DNA of 64,000 bases from Clostridium folliculivorans (GCF_024341905.1 NZ_BQXY01000002.1:496001-560000); one strand, 5' to 3'; positions 9,332 through 19,550 are shown, numbered from the stretch's first letter. The notes: generated by a model not told the origin, from the letters alone. Numbers and translations: made by a program.

Positions 9332-9360
9332 ATTATATATAATATTATACAGATTTTCAA
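9332..9360 (-). promoter_or_regulatory. Promoter of the T-box/serS transcript
   Basis: Minus strand TTGAAA (plus 9355-9360), exactly 17 bp, then TATAAT (plus 9332-9337). Predicted transcription start near 9325, just ahead of T-box stem I. Confidence 0.75.
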
Positions 9361-9459
9361 GTGAGAATAAGTATTTTTCGCTTGAATCATTAATAAAAGT
9401 GTTTTTATTTATATAAGGATCATCCTTTTTACAATTTAAAAATACTAAAAATATACTTA

Positions 9460-10071
9460 TTAATATAATTCATCTCTTTCATCATCATATAACCAGCCTT
9501 CTTCTTCAGCATAATTTAATATATCATTCAAAGCTATGTCATACCCCTTTGCAAATACAGCAGGATTTCTTTTATATTCTTTAATTAAATCCTCTGAAAT
9601 TGAATTGTTTCTCATCTCTTCTTCAAATATTAAGGCCTGTAAATAAGTGCTTCCAATGAGTTCTCTAACAACATTATATCTATAACTTTTATCGATACAG
9701 ATATATAACCTACAAATTATTGGTCTTTGCTCGTAAATTGTGCAATAGTTCTCCTCAGTAATGAAATGACAATTTTTTTCTTTATTTAATACATATTGGT
9801 CAAACTCTCTATAGTAATTTCTCTTTTTTACAAGCCTCTGTCTTACAAAATCTGAAGAATCTTCATTGTTCCAGTTGCTTATTCTGTTAACACAGATATT
9901 ATCTATTTCAACTGACCAAGCCTTTTTACAGCAACTTTCCTCACAATCTTCACAAGGAAGGGGGTTGCTGTTTAAGAATATATCAATTGCTTTTAAGATA
10001 TCCTCCACAGTTGTATCTTTATCAAGTTTGTCATAATTTACTTTACCTTCTGAGTCAAATAATAATTTCAT
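9460..10071 (-). CDS. YkgJ-family cysteine-cluster protein
   Basis: About 203 residues. The cysteine pattern PCEDCEESCC near the N-terminus plus later cysteines in KNCHFITEENYCTIYEQRPIICRLYIC is the signature of the YkgJ family, thought to bind zinc or an iron-sulfur cluster. The biochemical role of the family is not settled. I chose the internal ATG at 10071 (MKLLFDSEG) because AAGGAG sits the right distance upstream; the upstream ATG at 10098 has no ribosome binding site. It appears to be a single-gene unit downstream of the GH3 gene. Confidence 0.75.
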   Translation of the reverse strand: MKLLFDSEGKVNYDKLDKDTTVEDILKAIDIFLNSNPLPCEDCEESCCKKAWSVEIDNICVNRISNWNNEDSSDFVRQRLVKKRNYYREFDQYVLNKEKNCHFITEENYCTIYEQRPIICRLYICIDKSYRYNVVRELIGSTYLQALIFEEEMRNNSISEDLIKEYKRNPAVFAKGYDIALNDILNYAEEEGWLYDDERDELY

Positions 10072-10191
10072 GTCATTTCTCCTTAAGTTTTTATGCATTA
10101 GCTACAAATTAAATCATTGTTTTCTTCATTTTCATCTTTAGCACACAAGTTGATATGTTTTTAAAAACATTTAATTATACTCAAATATAAA

Positions 10192-10234
10192 ACCTGCATC
10201 TAAATTTCTGTTGAAATATAAATGTAGGCTTTAA
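10192..10234 (-). terminator. Terminator of the GH3 gene
   Basis: Minus-strand hairpin pairing GCCTACATTTATATTTC with a mostly complementary arm ending TAGATGCAGG, followed by TTTTATATTT. Confidence 0.6.
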
Positions 10235-10302
10235 ACTATTTCCTATTATATTATAACATTACTAAATACTCTATAGCAGTTTTTTTGTCTATCCAATATG
10301 AT

Positions 10303-12555
10303 TTATATTCTTTTATATCTTCTTACTCTTTCATCATTAATAATACCATTAAAATTAAGTCCAAAAGCAAAACTATACTCATTACCCAATTCATCTTTAT
10401 AGCATTTCATATCATGTGGTACATCTTCAAACTGTTCTTCAACATTATCCATATCCTTCGGCATGTTAAACGGTAATAATCCACTTGGATTACGCTTTCC
10501 GCTTATAACATCCAGTATAGCTTGAACTTGTACACCAAAATCAACCACTATTGCATCAACCTTATCCTCAAACTCACCAAACACTGTTGGATTTCCCATG
10601 TTTATAGACACTAATACTGGTTTTTGTCTCATTAAGTTTTTAGTTTCTAATATTATATCTAAATCTTCTTCATTTGTAGCATAATTTGTTTTACCATAAT
10701 ATGATCTATTATTTGATTGTTCTAATGGGTCACCACCTGCTAGACTCACTTTTCTGCTACTTATAGCTTTATAAGGTCTGTATTGTAAACTTATAGGTAC
10801 ATATCCCTCTTTCTTAGAATATCCCACTGTTTTAGGCGATTCTATAAAAACTATTGAAAAATCAGCTTCCTCTGCATTGTCTACTACATTAAAATATTTT
10901 TCAACAATAGCTTTATTTACTGGTTCTATTTCCCTAGCTGGGATTACGTTTCCGAACCAATCTATACTTTCCTTTAATCTTCTCTTAGGTATATAAACAT
11001 TCTTTCTTTCCTTTATTGGAAGTGTTTGATTTTTATTTTTTAACATCACTATAGACTTAAGCTGACATTCATATCCCGCTTTCATATATTCAACTTTGCC
11101 AACTATCATATCAGATTCTTCTGGATCTACATAAGGATTCTCAAACAAACCAGTCCTAAAGATATTTAACAATAATCTTACAGCTGATTTTTCAAATCTT
11201 TCTCTCATGTATTCTTCACCAAATTCTTTTACTCCCATATCATAAGCTTCAAGAATTGGTAAGACCTCATTATTTCCACCAAACTGGTCTACTCCAGCCA
11301 TGAGTACTTTAAAGTGTCTTTCACTCTCAGATAATTTTTCAACTCCCCAACTCTTTCCAGATATAAAGCCATCAATTACATTATTCTCCTTAGTTATACC
11401 CCAATCAGTACAAACAACTCCATCATAATTATACTCTTCTCTTAGTAAGTCCTTAATTATATATTTACTAAAAGAATTTCCTACGTTTTCACCATATTTT
11501 TTATCAATATCATATGATATTGTATAATAAGGCATAACTGCTGATGCCTTCTTAGTTTTACCTGATAACTTAAAGGCTCCTTCTGTAAAAGGAATTAAGT
11601 GATCATTAAAGTTGTCTCCTGGATAAACAGCATACTTACCGTAAGCAAAATGTGCATCTCTGCCACTTTCACAGCTTCCTCCACCTGGCCAATGTTTAAC
11701 CATAGCATTTACGCTCTCATATCCCCATCCATCTTCTGTTTCACTATCTCCAGCAGAAGTTTGAAATCCATTACAATAAGCTTCAGCTAAATCACGGGCC
11801 AAAATTGGATCTTCACCTAAAGTTCCACTAAATCTCATCCACCTAGGATCTGTTGCTATATCTACTTGAGGTGATAAGGCAGTTGCTATTCCTAACGACC
11901 TATACTCTTTAGATGCAATAAATCCAAACTTACTTACTTCTTCACTACTAAAAGTTGCAGCTAGTCCTAATGGCTCTGGCCATTTTGAGATATCTCCTCC
12001 TGCACCCGCATTAAACTCTGCATTTGGACTAGTTGTATGTCTTGGATCACTGCTTATATTTACAGGTATTCCAAGACCAAGCCCTTCAACAAACGCTTGC
12101 AGATTATTATTCCACACTGCTGCTGTTTTAGCATCATCCACTGCTGTTATAAGTACATGTCTTAGATTGTCATCTGTAAGAAACTTTTTTTGTTGATCCG
12201 TCAAATCAGTAATTTTCACATCAGTCTCATCAAAAGTCTTACCATCATAAGTTCCATCAAAAGCTTTTGAGAAACTTTCTTTTTTACTAAAAACCGCTTG
12301 ATGTCCGCTGTAGAGCATAAGGCCTGCTATTTGCTTTATACTAAGTCTACTTGCTAGATCTTTAGCTCTATCCTTAGCAGGCAGTCTCCAATCTTCATAT
12401 TTTTCAAGTCTCCCACTTTTACTTAAGTTCTTAAAAGCAAAGCCATCTTGCTCAATTATTTTAATACCTGAATTCTTTGAATAGGCAACATTTTTTCCAC
12501 CTTCATTTACAATAATTACATAGTCGCCTTTATCAATTTTTCTCCAATTTCTCAT
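10303..12555 (-). CDS. Glycoside hydrolase family 3 (beta-glucosidase/beta-xylosidase type)
   Basis: About 750 residues, without a signal peptide, so it probably acts inside the cell on imported oligosaccharides. The (alpha/beta)8 domain has the family motif VKHWPGGGSCESGRDAH near residue 310 and the nucleophile aspartate in GVVCTDWG near residue 395. The second alpha/beta sandwich follows from about residue 540 (SIVMLKNKNQTLPI). Family 3 covers beta-glucosidase, xylosidase and N-acetylglucosaminidase, and the exact sugar cannot be told from sequence. The start at 12555 (MRNWRKIDKGDY) follows GGAGGGG; a longer open frame upstream lacks such a site. No sugar transporter lies beside it. Confidence 0.88.
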   Translation of the reverse strand: MRNWRKIDKGDYVIIVNEGGKNVAYSKNSGIKIIEQDGFAFKNLSKSGRLEKYEDWRLPAKDRAKDLASRLSIKQIAGLMLYSGHQAVFSKKESFSKAFDGTYDGKTFDETDVKITDLTDQQKKFLTDDNLRHVLITAVDDAKTAAVWNNNLQAFVEGLGLGIPVNISSDPRHTTSPNAEFNAGAGGDISKWPEPLGLAATFSSEEVSKFGFIASKEYRSLGIATALSPQVDIATDPRWMRFSGTLGEDPILARDLAEAYCNGFQTSAGDSETEDGWGYESVNAMVKHWPGGGSCESGRDAHFAYGKYAVYPGDNFNDHLIPFTEGAFKLSGKTKKASAVMPYYTISYDIDKKYGENVGNSFSKYIIKDLLREEYNYDGVVCTDWGITKENNVIDGFISGKSWGVEKLSESERHFKVLMAGVDQFGGNNEVLPILEAYDMGVKEFGEEYMRERFEKSAVRLLLNIFRTGLFENPYVDPEESDMIVGKVEYMKAGYECQLKSIVMLKNKNQTLPIKERKNVYIPKRRLKESIDWFGNVIPAREIEPVNKAIVEKYFNVVDNAEEADFSIVFIESPKTVGYSKKEGYVPISLQYRPYKAISSRKVSLAGGDPLEQSNNRSYYGKTNYATNEEDLDIILETKNLMRQKPVLVSINMGNPTVFGEFEDKVDAIVVDFGVQVQAILDVISGKRNPSGLLPFNMPKDMDNVEEQFEDVPHDMKCYKDELGNEYSFAFGLNFNGIINDERVRRYKRI

Positions 12556-12610
12556 AAATTCCCCTCCATTTATTTTATATCCTAATGCAAAAATCATTAC
12601 AATAAGTAAA

Positions 12611-12700
12611 GCTGTCCTAATTCAATCCTTAAGCTTTTTTCAAACCTCACCTAGATTCTCACAGAAGTCTTTGAAAATATAAATCTTATTATAAAATAAT
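12611..12700. repeat. F1 foldback element, decayed copy p
   Basis: It aligns base by base with the F1 copy at 20464-20566 (shared AATTCAATCCT, CAAAACTC-like, TTCTCA, TTTGAAAATA), but the outer arms are no longer complementary. It lies between the GH3 start and the Ham1-like gene. Confidence 0.55.
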
Positions 12701-12745
12701 AACCTCTCTTATTTAAAGATTTCAAAATTGTTCAACATATATATT

Positions 12746-13375
12746 TTATGAAGATTTTGTTTTTAAATAATCGCCAAGACTTCTAATAAAAAAGTCTCTA
12801 AATCCAGGAATAATGCCTAAGCTTTCACTTTTTTCATCTTCTAAATCATAATAGTATTTCATAGTTTCCATATCTACAGATAAAGTATCTAATGGAAATC
12901 CTTCTCTATATCTTTTGTGAGGCTTGTCTGCAATATAAAACCTCTCAGAACATAGGTCCTCACCATCATACTTATAAATATGATCATTATCTATGTATAA
13001 ACATATACCATTTTTATAATATGCAGTTAGTCTACCTCCATATTTTGCTGCTAAATTGCTATAATAGTCAACCATTTCTCTGTAGGATAAATCTTCACCA
13101 TGTATCCTCTTTACTAACACACCAGGTTGATCTTCTTCTTCTACTCCTTCAAAGAACAATCCAGTATCACATGAAAATACAGGCTTATTAAGCTGTTCGA
13201 AGTAGGTAGTAGCTTTTTCTACAGCATTGGCTAATGGATCTTTGCCAGATTCATCAGATTCTCTTAGTTTAAAATCAACACTGCTAATGCCCGTAATTTC
13301 AATATTAAGTCCATCAAGCATTTTTATCATGCTCGTCAGCTTTGATGGATTATATGTACCATATATTAACTTCAT
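12746..13375 (-). CDS. Ham1/RdgB-like non-canonical purine NTP pyrophosphatase
   Basis: A 209-residue protein of the ITPase fold, which cleaves ITP, dITP or XTP to the monophosphate and keeps them out of nucleic acids. The N-terminal substrate loop reads YGTYNPSKL (residues 5-13); the acidic active-site region CDTGLFFEGV and the PGVLVKRIHG segment follow the RdgB order. It differs from housekeeping RdgB (S/T-x-N-x-x-K replaced by T-Y-N-P-S-K) and has an atypical C-terminus, so it may be a divergent paralogue. It stands alone; no strong ribosome binding site is visible before the ATG at 13375. Confidence 0.75.
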   Translation of the reverse strand: MKLIYGTYNPSKLTSMIKMLDGLNIEITGISSVDFKLRESDESGKDPLANAVEKATTYFEQLNKPVFSCDTGLFFEGVEEEDQPGVLVKRIHGEDLSYREMVDYYSNLAAKYGGRLTAYYKNGICLYIDNDHIYKYDGEDLCSERFYIADKPHKRYREGFPLDTLSVDMETMKYYYDLEDEKSESLGIIPGFRDFFIRSLGDYLKTKSS

Positions 13376-13565
13376 TAAACTATCCCTTCATTCTTATAAT
13401 CTATTAATTATTTGTAATTATATCACATAATCCCAAGTGATTCTTTGGATTATAAAATGATAATTTTCTATTTTTGAAAAACTTACTACTTTATTTCTTT
13501 TCACTGCATATTGAAACAAATACCCAAAAGATATCTTAATTTTAGCACTGATTTTAAACGCAAAA

Positions 13566-13612
13566 AGATAAGCCAATGATTGTTATATAATCATTGACTT
13601 ATCTCGTTGTTT
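13566..13612. terminator. Strong hairpin terminator, mainly for the subtilase gene
   Basis: Sixteen-base arms AGATAAGCCAATGATT (13566-13581) and 13589-13604 pair with one mismatch. T-rich stretches follow on both strands. Confidence 0.75.
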
Positions 13613-13723
13613 TTACGAATCATTTCCTCTTTAATATGTTATTATCGCCTGTCCACATTCTAATCTTGGGTCAAGATTTTATTCACTTTTAATTTTGATG
13701 ATATAGATAAACAACTGCCTAAA

Positions 13724-15880
13724 CTATCTTCCAAAAATAATATAAAATAAAGAAGTTATATTTGATGTATTTCCCGAAGCATCTACTGCAATTGCTTTAA
13801 GAACCGCTGTTTTACTTATAGTTATGGCTCCTTTATAAACAGAACTATTTGTTGTAGGTCTAGTTCCGTCAAGAGTATAATAAATTGTTACTCCCGGTGT
13901 ACTATCACTTAATGTAATAGTCTGAGGTTTGTTATATATACCACTTCTAACATTCACTATTGGTTCTGCAGGAGGTTTTATTATAGTATATTGATTACTC
14001 AATACTCCTGATACATTTCCATTATAATCTGCAGCTATAACCTTTAGTGTACAAGAGGCTGTTATATTAATGTATCCCATGTAAGGTAAACTCTTAGTTG
14101 TTGGAGTACTTCCATCTATTGTATAAAAAGCTTTAAGTGGTTTTGAATATCTATCGTAAAGCTTAATAAACAAAGGTGCCTTATATGTACCTGAAGGAAC
14201 ACTTGCTGTAGGTGTAGGGATAGCTACAGTTCCATTTATAACATAAGTATTGCTCATAACTTCAGAAGCATTACCGCTAGCATCTATGGCAATTGCTTTA
14301 AGTGTCTTAGTTGAACTTATAGCTATTGCACCTGAATATAAAGTACTATTCGATGTAGGTATTGTTCCATCAAGAGTATAGTAAATCGATACTCCTGTTG
14401 TTTTATCACTTAACGTTATTGTTTGGCTTGTACTATAGTTTCCAGCTGGCACACTGGCTGTTGGTTTAGCTGGCAATATAACCGGTGAAGTAATTGTATA
14501 AGTATTACTAAGCACTTCTGAGGAATTCCCACTACCGTCTATAGCCACAGCCTTTAGTGTTGTAGTTGATCCTATTGCTATAGGATTAGTATATAAATTA
14601 CTTTGTGCAGTAGGGGTTGTCCCATCAATTGTATAATATATTGACACACTTGGTGTTACATCACTTAATGCTATTGCCTGACTCGAAGTATAAGATCCAC
14701 CTGGAATACTTGCCATTGGCTTACTTGGTGCAGTAACTGTTGCTGTACTACTTGGTGCTTGTATCAAACCAAATCCATAAAAAGAATCTCTTCCACTAAC
14801 ACCTAAGTCGACTATATTACTATCTAATAAATTTCTCAATTGCACATTAGTATAGCTTGGATACTTTTGCTTAAGTAATGCTAAATCTCCTGCCACAAAA
14901 GGTGTAGCCATAGATGTACCACTCATTTGAGCATAGCTTCCATTTAAGTAAGTACTGGTTATATTTACCCCTGGTGCGCTCACTTCTACTTTACTTCCTG
15001 TAGAAGAAAAATAAGCTCTCGTGTTTGTTGAGTCAACTGCTCCAACTGCAATTACTGAAGAGTAGTTTGCTGGGTATTCAACATTAGTTCCAGTACCATC
15101 AGAATTTCCATCATTTCCTGCAGCAGCGACAACTAATATCCCGCTATTATACGCTGTATCCACGGCATTCTGTAGTGAAGTATCTGATTGGCTTGACCCA
15201 AGACTCATTGATATAATATCCATCTTATTTTCAATAGCCCAATCTATCCCTGAAATTATATCAGAAGTGTATCCACTACCTGATGAATCAAGTGCTTTTA
15301 CTGCATAAATTGATGCATCTGGAGCTACTCCTTTAACACCTCCATTTACTCCCTTTGCTCCTATAATTCCAGCAACATGTGTTCCATGTCCATTATCATC
15401 AGAAAAAGATGTAGTTGTTGAACCACTAATTACATTTGTGCCACCAGTAATGGATAAATCTGAATGTGTTGCAGCTCCTGTATCAATAACAGCAACCTTT
15501 ATACCTTTTCCAGTGAATCCAGATTGCCATGAAGCGGGAGCGTTTACATCACTTACTCCCCAGTTGGAAAATGTAGTATCTGCTGCCTTTACCACATTAT
15601 CTACTTCGACGTAAGCTACGTTTGAGTCTTTTAAAAGCTTTGCAGCATTTTGAGGTGTTATTTCAGCCACTGCTGCATCCACATGCTTAAACTGACGCTT
15701 AACTTTTCCACTATAATTTGAAATAAGCTTACCTCCGTCAATGCCTTTGGTTTTGAACTTAACTATATACCGCTTAGAGTTTGTATCTGTGGTACTTGTA
15801 CTTGCATAGGTTGTCCAACTAAAGGATGAAACAATAACTATAGTCGCAATGAAGATGCTGCTGATTTTTCTTGATTTCAT
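13724..15880 (-). CDS. Secreted subtilisin-like serine protease with four chitobiase-type C-terminal repeats
   Basis: About 718 residues. Signal peptide at residues 1-26 ([20 protein letters not shown]), I9-type propeptide to about 100, then the S8 catalytic domain with Asp133 (AVIDTGAATHSDL), His165 (DDNGHGTHVAG), Asn256 oxyanion residue (AAAGNDG) and Ser323 (SGTSMATPFVAG). From about residue 386 to the end there are four tandem repeats of 80-85 residues, each with IYYTIDGTTPT-like and LKAVAIDGSGN-like motifs, which match the chitobiase/beta-hexosaminidase C-terminal (CHB_HEX_C) fold and probably bind carbohydrate or extend the enzyme from the wall. The start at 15880 has AAGGAGG; the longer frame to 15940 does not. 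Likely an extracellular scavenging protease. Confidence 0.93.
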   Translation of the reverse strand: MKSRKISSIFIATIVIVSSFSWTTYASTSTTDTNSKRYIVKFKTKGIDGGKLISNYSGKVKRQFKHVDAAVAEITPQNAAKLLKDSNVAYVEVDNVVKAADTTFSNWGVSDVNAPASWQSGFTGKGIKVAVIDTGAATHSDLSITGGTNVISGSTTTSFSDDNGHGTHVAGIIGAKGVNGGVKGVAPDASIYAVKALDSSGSGYTSDIISGIDWAIENKMDIISMSLGSSQSDTSLQNAVDTAYNSGILVVAAAGNDGNSDGTGTNVEYPANYSSVIAVGAVDSTNTRAYFSSTGSKVEVSAPGVNITSTYLNGSYAQMSGTSMATPFVAGDLALLKQKYPSYTNVQLRNLLDSNIVDLGVSGRDSFYGFGLIQAPSSTATVTAPSKPMASIPGGSYTSSQAIALSDVTPSVSIYYTIDGTTPTAQSNLYTNPIAIGSTTTLKAVAIDGSGNSSEVLSNTYTITSPVILPAKPTASVPAGNYSTSQTITLSDKTTGVSIYYTLDGTIPTSNSTLYSGAIAISSTKTLKAIAIDASGNASEVMSNTYVINGTVAIPTPTASVPSGTYKAPLFIKLYDRYSKPLKAFYTIDGSTPTTKSLPYMGYINITASCTLKVIAADYNGNVSGVLSNQYTIIKPPAEPIVNVRSGIYNKPQTITLSDSTPGVTIYYTLDGTRPTTNSSVYKGAITISKTAVLKAIAVDASGNTSNITSLFYIIFGR

Positions 15881-16203
15881 TTTCCTATCCTCCTTACTTT
15901 TGTTGTTTTTTATATAGTTAGAAGTGAACAGATCCTGCATTAAAACTTAAGCAAAATCTCACATTCTCCATTTAAATAGTGAAACTGAATTTTCTCTCAA
16001 TTTGATTATATCTTAATCTACACGCCCATTCTACATCGTTTGACCTGAAAAAGTGATTTTTAATGTAATTTTAATCTATTTTTTAAATTTAAATAATTTT
16101 TCCATTAAACTTGATATATTTTCGGTAAGATACTCAAGCAAGATTAATTTTTCACTTATATATAAAGGCTAAATAAATTTAATATTCTATTTTAAAATAG
16201 TTT

Positions 16204-16308
16204 ATAGATAAACCAGTTCTAAATAGAGTATATATTTGATAATCCTATTATCATTAATAGTTAACAGAAGTATTACCTAGTTTTATTAGATAGAACTGGA
16301 TTATCTAT
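16204..16308. repeat. F1 foldback element, copy d
   Basis: Outer arms ATAGATAAACCAGTTCTA (16204-16221) and 16291-16308 pair at 17 of 18 positions. The next F1 copy follows 11 bp later. Confidence 0.8.
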
Positions 16309-16319
16309 TTCGTTGAACT

Positions 16320-16377
16320 GATAAACTACTTCGATCATTAGACTACTAGGATAGATTCTAATATGAAGTAGTTTATC
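16320..16377. repeat. F1 foldback element, short copy e
   Basis: Perfect 13-base arms GATAAACTACTTC and GAAGTAGTTTATC. Read on the minus strand, its inside starts ATATTAGAATCTATCC, the same inner sequence as copies b and g. Confidence 0.85.
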
Positions 16378-16416
16378 TATATAAATTAACATCTTGCACT
16401 TTCCTCTGCATTTAAA

Positions 16417-16445
16417 AAGGATTCACTTCAATAAGTGAATCCTCT
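16417..16445. terminator. Hairpin terminator, probably of the opu operon
   Basis: Stem GGATTCACTT (16419-16428) / AAGTGAATCC (16433-16442). The minus strand continues with CTTTTTAAA. It lies about 410 bp downstream of the opu stop codon, with the F2 element between. Confidence 0.6.
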
Positions 16446-16539
16446 AAATATATATAACTTTATAAATAGTTTTAAGAGCAAAGTTGTGCATATTTATATA
16501 CAAAAAATCAATATAATTACTCTTCTAAAATGCTTTAAT

Positions 16540-16842
16540 TCTAAGCTATGTTTAAGAATATTGTTGAAATTTATTGGTTATACAGGAGACGCTATATGAG
16601 CGAGTAACTAGAATTAAATGATTTTTTCAGATGGAATGGCGTTAAAAAACTGTACTGTTCGAACGTAGTGAGTTTACAGTTTTAGCCATGGAATATGACA
16701 AAATCATATTAATTCTTTGCGTAAGCTCATTAAGGATGAACGACTCTACTCCTAAAAATATAAATTCAATTATAGAGTTGTTCATCTAAAGAGCGTCGGA
16801 TGATTAACCAATCAATTTCAACACGGTGCTTTAACAGCGCCT
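16540..16842. repeat. F2 element, complete copy with nested F1 copy f
   Basis: Ends are inverted: TTGTTGAAATTTATTGG (16561-16577) against CCAATCAATTTCAACA (16808-16823). Inside is a roughly 130-bp imperfect palindrome starting GAGCGAGTAACTAGAATTAA and ending ATTAATTCTTTGCGTAAGCTC-like, with a central hairpin AAACTGTA / TACAGTTT. An F1 foldback (16735-16786, arms GATGAACGACTCTA and TAGAGTTGTTCATC) interrupts it between CTCATTAA and AGCGTCGG, as shown by the uninterrupted sequence CTCATTAAAGCATCGG at 44848-44863. The element begins about 12 bp after the opu stop codon. Confidence 0.8.
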
Positions 16843-16853
16843 AATTCTAAAAT

Positions 16854-18368
16854 TTATTTGAGCAATCCTTCTTTTTCCAGATAACTCTTTGCGACTTCTT
16901 GAGCTGTTTTTCCTTCTACATTTACTTCATAATTCATTTTAGCCATTTCATCATCAGTTATCTTACCTGATAATTTATTAAGAACACTGCTTATCTCAGG
17001 ATGTTTCTTAAGAGTGCTTTCTAGCATAAGTGGCGCACCTTGATATGGTGGGAAGAATTGCTTATCATCTTCTAATACCTTTAGGTTGTACTGAACAATT
17101 TCACTATCAGTAGAGTAAGCGTCTAAAAGATTTATGTCTCCTGATTTTATCGCATTATATCTTAATTTAGGTTCCATTGTTTTTAAATTATTAAAGTTTA
17201 CAGAATATACTTTTTGAAGTCCTTTATATCCATCATCTCTATCAGAAAACTCAAGAGTAAATCCTACCTTAAGCTGTTTCTCAATATTTTTTAAATCAGA
17301 TATTTTATTTAGTTTGTATTCTTTTGCAAGTTCTGGAGATACTGCAATAGCATAAGTATTATTGTATTTCATAGGTTTTAAAAGTTCCATATTGAAGTTC
17401 TTTTCCATACCAACACGTGCCTGCTCATAAACCTCTTGTGGATTATGACTTTTTGCATTTTCCTTTACAAAAGTTTCAAGAGCAGTACCTGTAAATTCAG
17501 GATATATATCAATATCGCCTGATTTAAGTGCATTAAATAAAAAGCTAGTTTTTCCCATGCCAGGCTTAAGTGTAACATGTAAACTTGTTTCATCTTCAAG
17601 CATTAATTTATACATATTGATCAAAATCTCTGGCTCAGAACCTAATTTTCCTGCTATTATAATCTCATTTTTTTGTGTACTTAAGTATGGAACTAAAATA
17701 ATAGTTAACGTCATAATAATAGCTACTCCAACTGCTACAACTGATTTTTTTAATGTAGATTTTTCAAGATAACGTAGTACTACGTCAAACAAAATTGCAA
17801 GCAAAGCCGCTGGGATTGCTCCAATCAGAATAAGACTATTATTATTACGATCTATTCCAAGAAGAATCAAATCTCCTAGACCACCTGCTCCAATTAAAGC
17901 AGCTAGTGTTGCTGTTCCAATAATCATTACCATTGAAGTTCTTATACCAGCCATTATAACAGGCATCGCCAATGGTAGTTGAACTTTAAAAAGTTTTTTA
18001 CTACTATTCATTCCCATAGCATCAGCAGCTTCAATTAAAGCAGGATTAATTTCTTTAATACCAGTATAAGTATTTCTTAGTATAGGTAAAATAGCATAAA
18101 TCACCAAGGCAATTACCGCCGGAACCTTGCCAATACCTACTAATGGAATAAGAACTCCAAGTAAAGCGAGAGAAGGTATTGTCTGAAAAACAGCTGCTAT
18201 TTGTATAGTTATCTCACCAAAACGCTTATGTTTTGTTATATATATCCCAAGTGGCACAGCTAGGATTACTGCAATAAATATAGCTATAAATGAAATTTGC
18301 ATATGTTGAAGTAATGCTGTACCTAACTGACCTTTTCGTTCTAAAAGCGTTGAAAAAAATGTATTCAT
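16854..18368 (-). CDS. Glycine betaine/choline-type ABC transporter, permease fused to substrate-binding domain
   Basis: A 504-residue fusion. Residues 1-205 form the six-helix OpuBB/ProW-type permease with the EAA-like loop [20 protein letters not shown] near residue 118. After one more hydrophobic segment (about 208-230), residues 235-504 make an OpuAC/OpuBC-type periplasmic-binding domain ([30 protein letters not shown]) displayed outside the membrane. Such systems import compatible solutes in response to osmotic stress. The start codon overlaps the stop of the ATPase gene by one base (TAATG), so the pair is translationally coupled. The actual solute (betaine, carnitine, choline) is not decided by sequence. 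Symbols opuB/opuC would be guesses. Confidence 0.88.
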   Translation of the reverse strand: MNTFFSTLLERKGQLGTALLQHMQISFIAIFIAVILAVPLGIYITKHKRFGEITIQIAAVFQTIPSLALLGVLIPLVGIGKVPAVIALVIYAILPILRNTYTGIKEINPALIEAADAMGMNSSKKLFKVQLPLAMPVIMAGIRTSMVMIIGTATLAALIGAGGLGDLILLGIDRNNNSLILIGAIPAALLAILFDVVLRYLEKSTLKKSVVAVGVAIIMTLTIILVPYLSTQKNEIIIAGKLGSEPEILINMYKLMLEDETSLHVTLKPGMGKTSFLFNALKSGDIDIYPEFTGTALETFVKENAKSHNPQEVYEQARVGMEKNFNMELLKPMKYNNTYAIAVSPELAKEYKLNKISDLKNIEKQLKVGFTLEFSDRDDGYKGLQKVYSVNFNNLKTMEPKLRYNAIKSGDINLLDAYSTDSEIVQYNLKVLEDDKQFFPPYQGAPLMLESTLKKHPEISSVLNKLSGKITDDEMAKMNYEVNVEGKTAQEVAKSYLEKEGLLK

Positions 18369-19345
18369 TATATTTCACCATCCTTTTCAAGCTTATTAGC
18401 TACAAACTTAACCAAATGTTCCATATTTAAAGTTCCTATAAATCTTCCATTTTGCTCTATTTTAATGCTTTTTTCTTTTGTTAGTAGTGAAAATAAGTTT
18501 TCAAGTGATTCTTCAGTATTGACACAATTAGTATCTTCCTTATCATCAGTATTCTCATATAGATGTTCCTCTATCAAATCCTTCACTCTGTAATCTGATT
18601 CAAAAAGTGGTGTTCTATATACATTTCCAGATTTAAAAAAGTTTCTTACAAAATCATTTTTAGGATTTTTAATAATTGCTTCTGGCGTATCACATTGAAC
18701 TATCTTTCCTTCTTGCATTATACAAATCCTATCTCCAAGTGCTAAAGCCTCTTGCATATCATGAGTTACAAATACAATGGTTTTATTTATTTTCTTCTTA
18801 AGCTTCCCCATATCCTGCTGCAACTTTTTGCGGCTAATGGGATCTAATGCACTGAATGGTTCGTCCATTAAGATAATATTTGGATCAGCTGCTAAGGCGC
18901 GGACCACTCCTACTCTCTGTTGTTCACCACCAGAAAGCTCTGATGGTTTTCTATGCCTATACTTTTCTGGCTCGAGTCCTACACTTTCTAAAAGATCAGT
19001 TATTTTATTATTAATTTTTTTCTTGTCCCATTTCTTCAATTCAGGGACTATTGCTATGTTTTCTTCAATAGTCATATGTGGAAATAGTGCTATTTGTTGT
19101 AATACATATCCTATATTCCATCTGAGTTCATGAATATTGTATTCGCTTATTTTCTTGCCATCTAGATAAATCGTTCCTTCACTTAAATCAATCAAACGAT
19201 TAATCATCTTAAGCGTAGTTGTTTTACCACATCCACTTGGCCCTATAAGCACAAAAAATTCTCCTTCCTTAATAGTTAAGTTCAAAGAATCAACTGCTTT
19301 ATTTCCATTATCATAATACTTAGATACATTTTCAAATTTAATCAT
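18368..19345 (-). CDS. Glycine betaine/choline-type ABC transporter, ATP-binding protein
   Basis: A 325-residue ATPase. Walker A is GPSGCGKTT (about residues 35-43), signature [10 protein letters not shown], Walker [14 protein letters not shown], and the switch histidine lies in FVTHDMQEA. The C-terminal part (about 255-325) carries one recognisable CBS-like unit ([23 protein letters not shown]), shorter than the tandem CBS pair of full OpuA/OpuCA proteins that sense ionic strength. It drives the fused permease/binding protein encoded directly downstream. A weak promoter (TTGACC at plus 19431-19436, AGTAAT 17 bp on) lies upstream on the minus strand; the -35 lies within the short palindrome ACTTG-GT-CAAGT. 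Confidence 0.9.
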   Translation of the reverse strand: MIKFENVSKYYDNGNKAVDSLNLTIKEGEFFVLIGPSGCGKTTTLKMINRLIDLSEGTIYLDGKKISEYNIHELRWNIGYVLQQIALFPHMTIEENIAIVPELKKWDKKKINNKITDLLESVGLEPEKYRHRKPSELSGGEQQRVGVVRALAADPNIILMDEPFSALDPISRKKLQQDMGKLKKKINKTIVFVTHDMQEALALGDRICIMQEGKIVQCDTPEAIIKNPKNDFVRNFFKSGNVYRTPLFESDYRVKDLIEEHLYENTDDKEDTNCVNTEESLENLFSLLTKEKSIKIEQNGRFIGTLNMEHLVKFVANKLEKDGEI

Positions 19346-19472
19346 CTAATTTACTCCTTACTTATACTTTCACTTACCATATAAGCCCTACTGTTTTATT
19401 TAATTTTATTACTAAAGATTACTGCTACTTGGTCAAGTGACTTTATAAATTTTCTTCTCACTTTATACAAAT

Positions 19473-19550
19473 ATAGATAAACTACTTAATATTAGAATTT
19501 ATCCAAATAAAGATTGCATTTAGAACTGGTTTATCTATATATATAGATGC
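19473..19550. repeat. F1 foldback element, mosaic copy g
   Basis: The left arm ATAGATAAACTACTT is of the copy b type and the right arm AACTGGTTTATCTAT of the copy d type, so the arms pair imperfectly. The inside ATATTAGAATTTATCC is conserved. Confidence 0.65.

Noticed and set aside
9052-9342. 96-codon plus-strand open frame
   Set aside because: It is the reverse of the serS T-box leader; the T-box core, terminator and stem I marks explain the sequence.
16540-16842. Short reading frame beginning ATGAGCGAG inside F2, with GGAG upstream
   Set aside because: In the full copy it stops after three codons, and in the other copy after about 21; it looks like part of the repeat rather than a peptide gene.
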